Positions 1 to 8,487 of a stretch of DNA of 52,049 nt are shown here, one piece after another (position 1 is the first letter of the stretch; each line of letters begins with the position of its first letter). The stretch is taken from NCBI GenBank assembly GCA_017451145.1, contig JAFSSG010000008.1:1-52049 (forward strand), in the 5' to 3' direction. Position numbers and translations under genes: made by a program. Source of the stretch: Clostridia bacterium. Lineage in GTDB: Bacteria; Bacillota_A; Clostridia; UBA1381. The notes below the pieces were generated by a model that did no database searches, was not told where the DNA came from, and saw only the letters and a program-made list of their open reading frames with translations.

Positions 1-410
1 TACGCATCCTGCCAGAGCATATTTTCATCCGCTTCCGCAATTTCATTCTCTGCCAAAAGCTCTTCAACCGTTTTGCCCTCATATTTTGCGTAGTTAGCAA
101 CGGTAAGCTTTGACTTAAATTCAGACTCGGTGGTTTTTCCGGTAACCTCTTCATCTTCAACGCCAAACTCCTCAATAAGCTCGTCAACCGTCATGTCGCG
201 GTCCTTTGCTATATCTGAAACAGTTGTTTCCTTTTCCGGTCTTTCGGGCAACATAGCCTTAATGTTATCCTTTAATGCATATCCGCCCAAACCCAAGAAT
301 GCTACTATCAATACTGTAGCTATAATACTGAAAAGCGGCGAACCTTTCTGCTTTTTTTGTTCTGCTACCGGCTCGTTTTTTCTTTTTTGTCTCGCCTGTC
401 TTTCGCTCAT
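1..410 (-). CDS. Membrane-anchored protein of unknown function, C-terminus beyond the left edge
   Basis: Start ATG at 410 follows a good ribosome binding site (GGAGG) and the frame stays open to the window edge, giving at least 136 residues. The first about 25 residues are basic and hydrophilic, then one hydrophobic segment at about residues 26-46 makes a type II-like anchor, and the rest is acidic and probably extracytoplasmic. Two similar units follow each other: TVSDIAKDRDMTVDELIEEF and, about 40 residues on, TVANYAKYEGKTVEELLAEN, sharing the pattern TVxxxAK-x4-TVxEL. I do not recognise the family for certain. Comparable helical repeats sit before cyclophilin-type domains in some clostridial membrane proteins, but the missing C-terminus leaves that open. 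It has its own promoter and is the last gene seen on this strand after uppP. Confidence 0.75.
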   Translation of the reverse strand, partial: MSERQARQKRKNEPVAEQKKQKGSPLFSIIATVLIVAFLGLGGYALKDNIKAMLPERPEKETTVSDIAKDRDMTVDELIEEFGVEDEEVTGKTTESEFKSKLTVANYAKYEGKTVEELLAENEIAEADENMLWQDA

Positions 411-451
411 TTTCTTTTCCTCCGTTTATTTCATAAGAAGTTTACCAATCT

Positions 452-480
452 ACTATACCACTTTTTTAAAAAAATTGCAA
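452..480 (-). promoter_or_regulatory. Sigma-A type promoter for the left-edge membrane protein
   Basis: On the minus strand TTGCAA (475-480) is followed after 17 bases by TATAGT (452-457). It lies about 40 bases upstream of the start codon at 410, in the gap after uppP. Confidence 0.55.
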
Positions 481-490
481 GATAAATTTT

Positions 491-1303
491 TTATCTTAGC
501 AAAAAGTAGGCGAAAATCACCGCACCCAAAATTATTCTGTACCAGCCGAAAGGCGTAAAATCATGCTTTTTAACAAATTCGACAAGGAATTTGATTGAGA
601 ATACGGAAACAATATACGCCGTAGCCATACCGACAAGCAAAAGCCCCAGCTCTCCGCCACTCATATCAAAACCGTATTTTACAAGCTTTAAAAGACTTGC
701 CCCAAACATTACCGGCACTGCCAAAAAGAAGGAAAACTCCGCCGCAACAGCTCTTGATGTCCCTAAAATAACCGCTCCCAAAATCGTCGCCCCCGAGCGT
801 GACGTTCCGGGCACTAACGCCAACATCTGAAAAACGCCCATCAAAAGTGCCGTTTTATATGAAATACCGTCTATTGAGAGAATTGTCGCTTCTCTTTTCC
901 GCTTTTCTACTATTATAAATGCTATGCCGTAAACTATAAGCATAATTGCAACTATGTACCAATTATACAGTTTTTCGTCGATGAAGTCATCACAGAGCAA
1001 CCCAACTACTGCGGCGGGAATTTCCGCAACAAGCACCTTAAACCACATAGTCCATGTCGCCTGTTTTTCCTGCTCCGTTTTCTTTGGCGAAAACGGGTTC
1101 AGCCGATTAAAGTAAAGCGTTACTACCGCCAAAATCGAGCCGAACTGTATTACAACCAAAAACAAATCCACAAAGTCCTTGTTTTTTCCGCCAAGAAGAT
1201 GTATGAACTCATTTGCGAGTATCATGTGCCCTGTGCTTGAAACGGGCAACCACTCGGTTACGCCTTGTATTATTCCTAATATTATCGCTTTAATTACTTC
1301 CAT
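491..1303 (-). CDS. uppP: Undecaprenyl-diphosphatase (BacA/UppP type)
   Basis: This integral membrane enzyme dephosphorylates undecaprenyl diphosphate to recycle the lipid carrier of peptidoglycan synthesis, and in the family can raise bacitracin tolerance. The 270-residue length is typical. Both family motifs are present: GVTEWLPVSSTGH at residues 14-26 with the expected Glu, Ser and His, and PGTSRSGAT at 165-173 with the essential Arg. The rest is a series of hydrophobic segments. The start at 1303 has the ribosome binding site AAAAGGAG. It follows the lytic transglycosylase gene by 15 bases in the same direction, so cell-wall synthesis and remodelling genes end this transcription unit. Confidence 0.96.
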   Translation of the reverse strand: MEVIKAIILGIIQGVTEWLPVSSTGHMILANEFIHLLGGKNKDFVDLFLVVIQFGSILAVVTLYFNRLNPFSPKKTEQEKQATWTMWFKVLVAEIPAAVVGLLCDDFIDEKLYNWYIVAIMLIVYGIAFIIVEKRKREATILSIDGISYKTALLMGVFQMLALVPGTSRSGATILGAVILGTSRAVAAEFSFFLAVPVMFGASLLKLVKYGFDMSGGELGLLLVGMATAYIVSVFSIKFLVEFVKKHDFTPFGWYRIILGAVIFAYFLLR

Positions 1304-1318
1304 TTTTTTCTCCTTTTA

Positions 1319-1843
1319 TCAATACAATCTGCTGTAAATCTTCGTAAAAAAGGTCACTCTTTTAACATATTTTTCCGTTTCGGCATACGGCACTTTGAAA
1401 AGAGTTTTGCCGTCAGAGGAATAATTTTTATCGCAAAGCCACTTTGACACATTCCCCATTCCGCCGTTATATGCCGCGAGTGCCGTTTCGGTATTTTCAT
1501 ATTTATCAATCAGATATGAAAGATAGTAGCAGCCCATTTTTATGTTTGTTTCGGGGTCCTCTGCCATATCCGCTTCATATTCTATTCCGAGCTTTTCCGC
1601 AATCCAAAAAGCCGTTTCGTCGGTCAACTGCATAAGTCCTCTTGCAAGTCCCGAATGTGCCTTTTCGTTAAATCCGCTCTCGGCATAAATCACGCCCGAA
1701 ACCAAGTATTTGCTAAGCCCGTACTCATCTGCGTATTTTTCTATGGTATCGGCATAATCCATAGGAAAAAGCCTATAAACCGCATATACTCCCATGCTGA
1801 GCAAAAGTGCCAGGCTCAGTATAAAAATAATTATTTTTTTCAT
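1319..1843 (-). CDS. Lytic transglycosylase, SLT domain
   Basis: A 174-residue single-domain murein lytic transglycosylase that cleaves glycan strands outside the membrane. A hydrophobic N-terminal segment (about residues 3-22) serves as signal or anchor. The SLT catalytic motif ESGFNEKAHSGLARGLMQL begins at the catalytic Glu55, and the downstream AAYNGG motif completes the fold. The start codon at 1843 directly abuts the stop of coaE (1844-1846) and has an AAAGGA ribosome binding site, so the two are co-transcribed. Its small size and lack of wall-binding domains resemble the short SLT proteins placed next to coaE in other Clostridia. The substrate stage (growth or sporulation) cannot be told from the sequence. 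Confidence 0.93.
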   Translation of the reverse strand: MKKIIIFILSLALLLSMGVYAVYRLFPMDYADTIEKYADEYGLSKYLVSGVIYAESGFNEKAHSGLARGLMQLTDETAFWIAEKLGIEYEADMAEDPETNIKMGCYYLSYLIDKYENTETALAAYNGGMGNVSKWLCDKNYSSDGKTLFKVPYAETEKYVKRVTFFTKIYSRLY

Positions 1844-2413
1844 TTACCGAATCCTTTTTAATATTTCCGTTATGTCAATCTCTCCACCGTTATTTTTAAT
1901 AATAAAATCGCAGTTTTTGATGTAAAAGCCGTCCTCCTGCTGTGCCGAAATCCGCTTTTCCGCATCTTTTTCGGTTATTTTGTCACGGCTTTTTATCCGC
2001 TCCTTGCGAATCCCTCTGTCCGCAAGAACTCCTATCATAAAATCGCACTTAAATCCGCTCTCGATAAGCACCGCTCCGTCAACAAAAACGGTATCGCCTT
2101 TTTCTTTATCTATCCTTTTTTGTATGTCCGCCAAAATATATTTATGCGTGATTTTGCCCAGCTTTTCAAGCTTTTTCGGCTCGGAAAAGACGATTTTTCC
2201 TATTTTTTTCCGGCTCGGCTTCCCGTTTTCTATAACGCTCTCGCCGAATTCTGCCCTGATTTCCTCGACACATTCGGCTTGTTCAAGACAATTATGTGCG
2301 ACCTCGTCGGCATCTATCACAGGATAACCCGCCATTTTAAGCTGTGCGGAAATGTGACTTTTTCCTGCTCCGCTTCCGCCCGTTATTCCTATTACTTTTT
2401 TATTTTGCATCAT
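1844..2413 (-). CDS. coaE: Dephospho-CoA kinase
   Basis: This enzyme catalyses the last step of coenzyme A synthesis, ATP-dependent phosphorylation of dephospho-CoA. The 189-residue product has the P-loop GITGGSGAGKS at about residues 9-19 and the family DADEVAH motif shortly after. An upstream in-frame start at 2443 would add ten residues and lie deeper inside polA. I prefer 2413 (or the adjacent 2410) because GAGGGA lies just upstream and the P-loop is then correctly placed near the N-terminus. The gene overlaps the end of polA by 14 bases, consistent with translational coupling. The polA-coaE order is common in Firmicutes. Confidence 0.93.
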   Translation of the reverse strand: MMQNKKVIGITGGSGAGKSHISAQLKMAGYPVIDADEVAHNCLEQAECVEEIRAEFGESVIENGKPSRKKIGKIVFSEPKKLEKLGKITHKYILADIQKRIDKEKGDTVFVDGAVLIESGFKCDFMIGVLADRGIRKERIKSRDKITEKDAEKRISAQQEDGFYIKNCDFIIKNNGGEIDITEILKRIR

Positions 2414-5006
2414 ACCAACTCTTTCCCTCAGACATATCCGCAACGAGCGGAACAGACAGGCTTACGGCATTTTCCATTTCGTTTTTCAGAATATTTTTTA
2501 CCGTTTCCTTTTCCTTTTCGTACGTTTCTATGATAAGTTCGTCATGCACCTGCAAAATAAGTTTTGACCTAAGTCCCGAATCCTTTAATTTTCGGTAAAT
2601 CCTGACCATTGCAAGTTTTATTATATCGGCAGCAGTACCCTGTATAGGCGTATTCAGTGCCACTCTTTCTCCAAAAGCGCGGGTATTGAAGTTTGATGAT
2701 GTGATTTCCGGAATATAGCGTCTGCGGTTTAGCATCGTTTCGACATACCCCGTATCACGTGCCGTTTCCTTTATTTTTTGCATATAATCTCGGACACCGC
2801 TGTATTTTTCAAGGTAATTTGCGATATATTCCTTTGCCTGTTTTACCGAAATCTTAAGGTCCTGAGAAAGCGAATATTCGCCTATTCCGTAAACAATCCC
2901 GAAATTGACCGCTTTTGCCGCTCTTCTCTGCTCCTTTGTCACCATATCCTGCGGTATTCCCAAAACCTGCGACGCCGTAACGCTATGGATATCCTCATTT
3001 TTCAAAAATGCGTCAATCATATTTTTGTCCTTGGAAATGTGTGCCAAAACTCTAAGTTCTATCTGCGAATAATCGGCGTCAAGGAAAACGCACCCGTCCT
3101 TTGCGACAAACATTTTCCGCATCTGACTGCCAAGCTCCGTCCTTGTCGGGATGTTCTGCATATTAGGCTCTGTTGAGCTTATTCTGCCCGTCACGGTGGT
3201 CATTTGGTTGAATACCGAGTGTATCCTGCCTGTTTTCTCATTTATCACCGCCATAAGCCCGTCGCAATATGTGCTTTTCAGCTTGGAAAGTGTGCGGTAT
3301 TCCAGAATTTTAGGGATTATCGGGTGCTTGGTTTGCAATTTTTCCAGCACTTCGGCGTTTGTCGAATATCCGCTTTTTGTCTTTTTTAACGGCTTTAATT
3401 CGAGCTTTGAAAAAAGTATTTCGGCAAGTTGCTTCGGTGAATTTATATTAAATTCCTCACCTGCCAATTCATATATTTCAGTAACAAGACCGTCGATTTT
3501 TTCTGCGATTTGCCGTGAAAATTCTTTTAAACGGTCTTTGTCAATAAGAACGCCCTCCTTTTGCATATCCGCCAAGACTTCGCAAAGGGGCAGTTCAACA
3601 TCATAATAAAGCCGTTCCTGTCCGTTTTCCTTTAATTTTTCCTCCGTGATTTTTACAATCGGCATTACGGCAAGAACCTCTTCCGCTAAGGAGTTTTCCT
3701 CATCATCAAAAAGCGAAAGCTGTTTTTTTGCCGAAAATTCATAGCCCAAATACTCATACGCCAAATCGGAAACGGTATATAACGGGCGTGACGGATTTAT
3801 CAGGTATGACGCAATCGCCGCGTCATAGCAGACGCCGTTTATTTCATAGTAAACATACATATCCTTTATGTTTACGGTGTATTTTTTTATATCTCTGTTT
3901 TGCAGAATGTCAAGAATTATGTCCTCTGTTTCGCCGTTTACCTCTACCCCGTACCCGCAATTTCCCACAGCAAATGCGGCACTTTTCAGCTTTCCCTCCG
4001 AAAGCTCAAAAAGACAGGCGGTTTCGCCGTTTTTGCGGATTTTGTTTTCAAGTTCCCGCATCCTTTTGCCGTCACTTACAGACGCAGTTTCCGTTCCCTC
4101 CAAAAAATCGACTTTTTGGGGTGTTTCCTCTTTGGTTACGCCTATTCGCTGTATGATTTTGTTGAGTTCAAGGCGTTTTAATATATCGTAAACCTCGCCG
4201 TTATGCGAAAAATCCCGAGGAGCAAATGCCTCAAAATCAAGCTCTATCGGGACATTTCTGTCAATAGTCGCAAGTGTCTTTGACAAAAACGCCACGTCCT
4301 TGTCTTGCAATAATTTTTCGATATTTTTTGGCGTTATTCCAAAGCCGTTTATATTTTCATAAAGATTTTCTATGCTGTGTGCCGACGCAATTATTGCCAT
4401 AGCCGTTTTTTCGCCTATGCCGTGAACTCCCGGAATATTGTCCGAGCTGTCGCCCATAAGTGCTTTTACGTCTATAAACTCCTTGGGCGTTACGCCATAA
4501 CGCTCGAAAACCGCACCGTCATCATAGGAATCGGTTTCCGTGTTACCGCTTTTTGTCACTGTTAAAAGGATTTTCGTGCTTTTTGAGGCGAGTTGCAGGT
4601 CGTCCTTATCGCCCGTTGCAATCAGACATTCTATGCCGTCCTTTTCGCAAACCGCCGACACCGTACCGATTATATCGTCCGCCTCAAAGCCTTCTTTTTC
4701 AAGCACACAAACTCCCATAGCCTTTAAAATGTCCTTGGCAATCGGGATTTGTACCCTTAATCCGTCGGGCATAGGCTTCCTTTGTGCCTTGTACTCTTTA
4801 TACATTTTATGGCGAAAGGTCGGTGCTTTTAAGTCAAACGCCGCACAAACATAGTCGGGCTTGTAATCGTCCATAAGCTTCATAAAGGTCATAAAAAAAC
4901 CGTAAATTGCGTTAGTTGGCGTTCCGTCTCTTGCCGACAGAAACTTAACCCCGTAAAATGCACGGTTTATGAGGCTGTTCGAGTCAATTATGAGAAGTTT
5001 TTTCAT
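2400..5006 (-). CDS. polA: DNA polymerase I
   Basis: An 868-residue family A polymerase that removes primers and fills gaps in replication and repair. The N-terminal 290 residues form the 5'-3' exonuclease (conserved acidic clusters and the helix-hairpin region GIGEKTAM). The middle region (about 310-490) is an exonuclease-like fold in which I cannot find the DxE and later Asp residues of an active 3'-5' proofreading site, as in Bacillus and Thermus Pol I. The C-terminal polymerase domain has motif A (DADYSQIELRVLAHIS), motif B (RRAAKAVNFGIVYGIG) and motif C (QVHDELI, about residues 818-824). It lies between ung and coaE on the same strand, joining a repair polymerase with a base excision glycosylase. 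Confidence 0.97.
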   Translation of the reverse strand: MKKLLIIDSNSLINRAFYGVKFLSARDGTPTNAIYGFFMTFMKLMDDYKPDYVCAAFDLKAPTFRHKMYKEYKAQRKPMPDGLRVQIPIAKDILKAMGVCVLEKEGFEADDIIGTVSAVCEKDGIECLIATGDKDDLQLASKSTKILLTVTKSGNTETDSYDDGAVFERYGVTPKEFIDVKALMGDSSDNIPGVHGIGEKTAMAIIASAHSIENLYENINGFGITPKNIEKLLQDKDVAFLSKTLATIDRNVPIELDFEAFAPRDFSHNGEVYDILKRLELNKIIQRIGVTKEETPQKVDFLEGTETASVSDGKRMRELENKIRKNGETACLFELSEGKLKSAAFAVGNCGYGVEVNGETEDIILDILQNRDIKKYTVNIKDMYVYYEINGVCYDAAIASYLINPSRPLYTVSDLAYEYLGYEFSAKKQLSLFDDEENSLAEEVLAVMPIVKITEEKLKENGQERLYYDVELPLCEVLADMQKEGVLIDKDRLKEFSRQIAEKIDGLVTEIYELAGEEFNINSPKQLAEILFSKLELKPLKKTKSGYSTNAEVLEKLQTKHPIIPKILEYRTLSKLKSTYCDGLMAVINEKTGRIHSVFNQMTTVTGRISSTEPNMQNIPTRTELGSQMRKMFVAKDGCVFLDADYSQIELRVLAHISKDKNMIDAFLKNEDIHSVTASQVLGIPQDMVTKEQRRAAKAVNFGIVYGIGEYSLSQDLKISVKQAKEYIANYLEKYSGVRDYMQKIKETARDTGYVETMLNRRRYIPEITSSNFNTRAFGERVALNTPIQGTAADIIKLAMVRIYRKLKDSGLRSKLILQVHDELIIETYEKEKETVKNILKNEMENAVSLSVPLVADMSEGKSWYDAK

Positions 5007-5078
5007 ATTTATATTAACTCCCGTTCCAAAATCAAGCCTGAAAAAATCGCCGAGAACGCGGTATGTACAGGTGATTTT

Positions 5079-5753
5079 TTATATATTTTCTATTTGCCAA
5101 TCGATCGGTGCTTTATTCATGGCGATCAGCATATTATTGACCTTTTCAAAATGTCCGCACCCAAAAAAGCCACGGTTTGCCGAAAGCGGACTCGGATGTG
5201 CCGCCGTAAGAATAATATGCTGCGGTGATGTGATAAGCTCCTCTTTTCTTTTGGCGTCATTTCCCCATAAAAGAAAAATAACAGGCCTTTTCCGCTCATT
5301 CAAAAGCTCGGTCACCTTATCGGTAAACTGCTCCCAGCCCTTTCCTTTATGCGAATTTGCTTCACCGCCTCGCACCGTGAGCGACGCATTCAGCAAAAGC
5401 ACTCCTTGCCTTGCCCATTTTTCAAGAAAGCCGTTATTCGGAATATAAAGCCCCAATTCATTTTTGAGCTCCTTATATATGTTTTGTAATGACGGCGGAA
5501 TATCTACGCCTCTTTGCACCGAAAACGCAAGTCCGTGTGCCTGGTTTTCCTCATGGTACGGGTCCTGCCCGAAAATTACGACTTTCGTGTCCTCATAGCT
5601 TGTCCACTTAAACGCCTTGAAAATGTCTTCTTTGTCGGGATAAACCCGTCCGTTTTGATATTCCGTTTCCAAAAAGGCGTCAAGTTCTTTTATATATTCT
5701 TTTTGAAGTTCGTCCGCCAAAAGTGCGTCCCAATCTCTTGCTCCGATTTTCAT
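5079..5753 (-). CDS. ung: Uracil-DNA glycosylase, family 1
   Basis: This enzyme excises uracil from DNA to begin base excision repair. The 224-residue length is standard. The water-activating loop GQDPYH (residues 62-67, catalytic Asp64) and the Leu/His loop [10 protein letters not shown] (from His186) are both intact, as is the uracil-binding Asn in LLNASLTV. The start at 5753 has an AAAGGA ribosome binding site. The 72-base gap to polA holds no gene. Its position between an HPr-kinase-like ATPase and polA, downstream of thyA and folA, puts dTMP supply (limiting dUTP incorporation) and uracil repair in one transcription unit. Confidence 0.97.
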   Translation of the reverse strand: MKIGARDWDALLADELQKEYIKELDAFLETEYQNGRVYPDKEDIFKAFKWTSYEDTKVVIFGQDPYHEENQAHGLAFSVQRGVDIPPSLQNIYKELKNELGLYIPNNGFLEKWARQGVLLLNASLTVRGGEANSHKGKGWEQFTDKVTELLNERKRPVIFLLWGNDAKRKEELITSPQHIILTAAHPSPLSANRGFFGCGHFEKVNNMLIAMNKAPIDWQIENI

Positions 5754-5777
5754 ATGTGCTATCCTTTTCCGCTCTCC

Positions 5778-6482
5778 TCAGGGCTTCATTGCATTATATG
5801 CCATACGTGCCGCTTCTTCCGATATGGTACAGCTCATCGTATATACGGGGATTTTGGAAAGAACGGTATCAACGCTTTTTAAAAGTAAATCCATATCCCG
5901 TTCATCATACGGTCTTACCGTTTGTGCAAGTAATTTCGGCAGCACGGCTCCGCCGTTTTCACGGCGTATTTTATTCTCCTTGCCACGCTCCAAAAAGCAT
6001 ATACCTGCAAGGTTTGCTTTAACATTTATGTTAAGGTCGGTTTTCCCGCTCCACGGTGTGCCGTAAGCAAAAATCCCGTCCTTTTCTATTCTTATCGCCG
6101 GTTTATCGTCATTCAAAATCTTTGCCCTGTCCTTGCCGAACGTCTGTTGCCAGAGTGACGTATGTGTGGATTTGCCTACACCGCTCGACGCCGAAAAAAG
6201 ATATGCATTCCCGTCCATCAGCACAGCTGATGAATGGAGCATAAATCCGCCAAAATGCAAAAGTCCCGTATAGAAAACACTGCCTGTATAAACATATTCG
6301 CAAACGTCCGGAGTAAGCCCCTCTGTTTCCTGACATTTTGTTTGCAGAAAGTCGTCGGAAATATATATAGTCATATCCGGCTTTTTGCCGTTTTCGATAC
6401 GGTACGCTGCCGCCTGTTTTTTCATTCTGTCATATTTATATCCTAAATCAACCGTCAAATCGGCTATTCTGTGTAACTGCAC
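5778..6482 (-). CDS. HPr kinase/phosphorylase-like P-loop protein
   Basis: A 234-residue protein with the P-loop SASSGVGKST (about residues 97-106) followed by THTSLW, LNDDKPA and GTPWSGK. This pattern is shared with the C-terminal catalytic domain of HPr(Ser) kinase/phosphorylase and PEP carboxykinase-like folds. The N-terminal 90 residues lack the regular HprK N-domain. The start is GTG at 6480-6482, chosen because AAGGAGG lies just upstream in the gap after folA. Relatives I know of often sit in peptide-modification loci beside PqqD-like proteins; none is visible here. What it phosphorylates, if anything, is unknown. It sits between folA and ung in the thyA-led string, so it is expressed with nucleotide and DNA repair genes. 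Confidence 0.75.
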   Translation of the reverse strand: MQLHRIADLTVDLGYKYDRMKKQAAAYRIENGKKPDMTIYISDDFLQTKCQETEGLTPDVCEYVYTGSVFYTGLLHFGGFMLHSSAVLMDGNAYLFSASSGVGKSTHTSLWQQTFGKDRAKILNDDKPAIRIEKDGIFAYGTPWSGKTDLNINVKANLAGICFLERGKENKIRRENGGAVLPKLLAQTVRPYDERDMDLLLKSVDTVLSKIPVYTMSCTISEEAARMAYNAMKP

Positions 6483-6494
6483 CTTCCCGCCTCC

Positions 6495-6983
6495 TTATTT
6501 TCTCACTCTTTTATATGTGCAAAAGCTTATTATATGTCCGTTATCCTCGATTTCTTCCGATTCTGTTAAAAGCTCCCAATCCGCACTTTCGTCAAGGTTT
6601 ACCATAAACCTGTCGCAGTCGGCAAATTCGTGGACTTTTGTTATATAACACACATCGCAATACTCCAAAAGCTGTTTATATACGCTTTCACCGCCTATGA
6701 CAAAGGCGTCGTCTCCCACGCCGTCAAGCGACAAAAGCTCTTTTATGCTACCTGCCGTTTCCGCACCTTCTATACGGAAATTTTTGTCCTTTGTCAAAAC
6801 AATATTCCGCCTGTTTTTGAGCGGTTTTCCGTTTGGAAAGCTTTCCAGATTTTTTCTGCCCAAAATCACCGTTTTTCCCTTGGTTGTATCCCTGAAAAAC
6901 TGCATATCCTTCGGTATGTTAAAAAGCAGGTCATTGTCCTTGCCGATGCCCCAATTTTCCGATACGGCAGCAATAAGTTTCAT
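6495..6983 (-). CDS. folA: Dihydrofolate reductase
   Basis: This enzyme reduces dihydrofolate to tetrahydrofolate with NADPH, recycling the folate oxidised by ThyA. The 162-residue protein has the standard N-terminus LIAAVSENWGIGKDNDLLF, the acidic substrate-binding residue expected in the IPKDMQFF helix, the NADPH-binding segment KTVILGRKNLESFP and the FVIGGESVYKQLL motif. I place the start at 6983 rather than the upstream in-frame ATG at 7004: AAGGAGA precedes 6983 by 7-8 bases and the protein then begins MKLIAAV as usual. The shorter form no longer overlaps much of thyA. thyA-folA pairing is classic. Confidence 0.96.
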   Translation of the reverse strand: MKLIAAVSENWGIGKDNDLLFNIPKDMQFFRDTTKGKTVILGRKNLESFPNGKPLKNRRNIVLTKDKNFRIEGAETAGSIKELLSLDGVGDDAFVIGGESVYKQLLEYCDVCYITKVHEFADCDRFMVNLDESADWELLTESEEIEDNGHIISFCTYKRVRK

Positions 6984-6993
6984 TTTGGTCTCC

Positions 6994-7821
6994 TTATATC
7001 GCAATAGGTATTTTTACATCAAATTCGTTGAATTTGTAGCCGTCTAACTTGAAATCGTCAAGCGACACCTTGTAAAAATCGGTCAATTCCCCGATTTCCA
7101 GCTTTGGTGCGTCAAAGGTCGGACGTGAAATAAGCTCCTCGACAATCGGGATATGTCTGTCGTAAATGTGTGCATCGGCAATAACATGCACAAGTTCGCC
7201 GACTTTAAGTCCCGAAACCTTTGCAAAAATATGCACCAAAAGGGCATATTGTACGACATTCCAGTTATTTGCCGCCAAAAAATCGTTGCTTCGCTGATTT
7301 AAAATTGCGTTCAGCTTCCCGTCTTTTACGCTGAAGGTAACCGAGTATGCACAAGGATAGAGCCTCATTTCCGACAAATCGGCATGATTATATATGTTGG
7401 TTATAATCCTGCGTGAGTTCGGGTTATTTTTAAGGTCAAACAAAACCCTATCTACCTGGTCAAATTCGCCCTCTTTATATTTATGCTTTATTCCGAGCTG
7501 GTATCCGTAAGCCTTTCCGATGCTTCCCGTTTCGTCTGCCCACTGGTCCCATATATGACTCTTTAACTCGTGGATATTGTTCGATTTCTTCTGCCAAATC
7601 CATAAAAGCTCATCAAGTGCCGATTTCCAATATGTACGCCTTAACGTCAAAATGGGGAACTCTTTCGACAAATCATATCTGTTCACTATTCCGAAAACGC
7701 TTTTCGTGTAAGCACTCTCGCCGTCCTCCCAATGCGGACGCACCGACATCGACTCATCGGTAACACCGTTTTCCAGAATTTCCTTGCAGTTTTTTATAAA
7801 AATTTCGTCTGCGTAGCTCAT
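6994..7821 (-). CDS. thyA: Thymidylate synthase, folate-dependent ThyA type
   Basis: This enzyme methylates dUMP to dTMP using methylene-tetrahydrofolate. The 275-residue product has the catalytic Cys157 in LYPCAYSVTF, followed by QRSNDFLAANNWNVVQYALL, which carries the dUMP-binding residues (QRSND, N in WN). The residue after the catalytic Cys is Ala instead of the usual His, a tolerated position in the family. The ending DVKIPIAI matches the normal C-terminal closure segment. The start at 7821 has GAGGTG upstream. It is the first gene of the long minus-strand unit and has a clear promoter. The folA start lies just inside its 3' end. Confidence 0.96.
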   Translation of the reverse strand: MSYADEIFIKNCKEILENGVTDESMSVRPHWEDGESAYTKSVFGIVNRYDLSKEFPILTLRRTYWKSALDELLWIWQKKSNNIHELKSHIWDQWADETGSIGKAYGYQLGIKHKYKEGEFDQVDRVLFDLKNNPNSRRIITNIYNHADLSEMRLYPCAYSVTFSVKDGKLNAILNQRSNDFLAANNWNVVQYALLVHIFAKVSGLKVGELVHVIADAHIYDRHIPIVEELISRPTFDAPKLEIGELTDFYKVSLDDFKLDGYKFNEFDVKIPIAI

Positions 7822-7851
7822 TTTACACCTCTTTTATAATAATACCCTTCT

Positions 7852-7880
7852 ATTATATCATAGCAGGTAAAAAAAGACAA
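7852..7880 (-). promoter_or_regulatory. Promoter of the thyA-led operon
   Basis: On the minus strand TTGTCT (7875-7880) and TATAAT (7852-7857) are separated by 17 bases, about 30 bases upstream of the thyA start. I see no other strong promoter until the gap after uppP, so it may drive thyA through uppP. Confidence 0.65.
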
Positions 7881-7920
7881 TATTATAGTAGTGAATTTTT
7901 TTATTTTGCGGAGTGATTTT

Positions 7921-8487
7921 ATGGATTTTGTATGGACTTTTGCGGTTTTGGTTTCGCTTACTTTTTCCGCATTTTCGGGTTTTCCCGAAAAAACGCTTCA
8001 AAGCGGAGTTTTTGGGGCAGGGGAGGCGGTAAAAATCATAATTTCTCTTGCCGGAACTCTTTGCTTTTGGTCAGGGATTTTGCGTATTGCCGAAAAGGGC
8101 GGAGCGGCAGCCTTTTGCCAAAGGCTGTTATCGCCCGTAATCCGCCGTCTTTTTCCTAAGACAAACCAAAGGAGCAAAATAACAATGAATCTTATCGCAA
8201 ATCTTTTCGGTGCGGGTAACGCCGCAACCCCTGCCGGTATTTCCGCAATGGAGGGCATGGACAGGGAAAACGGAAAAAGTCCCCTTCCAAGCTGCGAAAT
8301 GGGCAGATTTGCCGTTATGAATACGGCAAGTATCCAACTTTTTCCGACAACCGTTATAAGTATTTTGTCCTCTCTCGGTGCAAAAAATCCCTTTTCCATT
8401 GTACCGTATGTGTGGATATGCTCTTTTTCGGCACTTTTTACGGCACTTTTAACACAAAAACTGCTTTTCGGAAAGGACAGGTTATAA
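7921..8487 (+). CDS. spmA: Spore maturation protein A (nucleoside-recognition/Gate family)
   Basis: A 188-residue membrane protein with hydrophobic segments and the family signature NLFGAGNAATPAGI. SpmA works with SpmB in the mother cell during sporulation; loss gives spores with incompletely dehydrated cores. An upstream GTG at 7891 is in frame but has no ribosome binding site, whereas GCGGAG precedes the ATG at 7921, so I choose 7921. The stop codon touches the spmB start at 8488. Its presence supports an endospore-forming host. The 99-base gap to divergent thyA holds the thyA promoter; I see no clear sigma-A promoter for spmA, which would suit a sporulation sigma factor. Confidence 0.93.
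   Translation: MDFVWTFAVLVSLTFSAFSGFPEKTLQSGVFGAGEAVKIIISLAGTLCFWSGILRIAEKGGAAAFCQRLLSPVIRRLFPKTNQRSKITMNLIANLFGAGNAATPAGISAMEGMDRENGKSPLPSCEMGRFAVMNTASIQLFPTTVISILSSLGAKNPFSIVPYVWICSFSALFTALLTQKLLFGKDRL

Noticed and set aside
5010..5078. Terminator between polA and ung on the minus strand
   Set aside because: The possible stem (AAAAAATCACC with GGCGATTTTTT) has a mismatch and a long loop; the genes are more likely co-transcribed.
7891..7920. GTG at 7891 as start of spmA
   Set aside because: No ribosome binding site before it; the ATG at 7921 follows GCGGAG.
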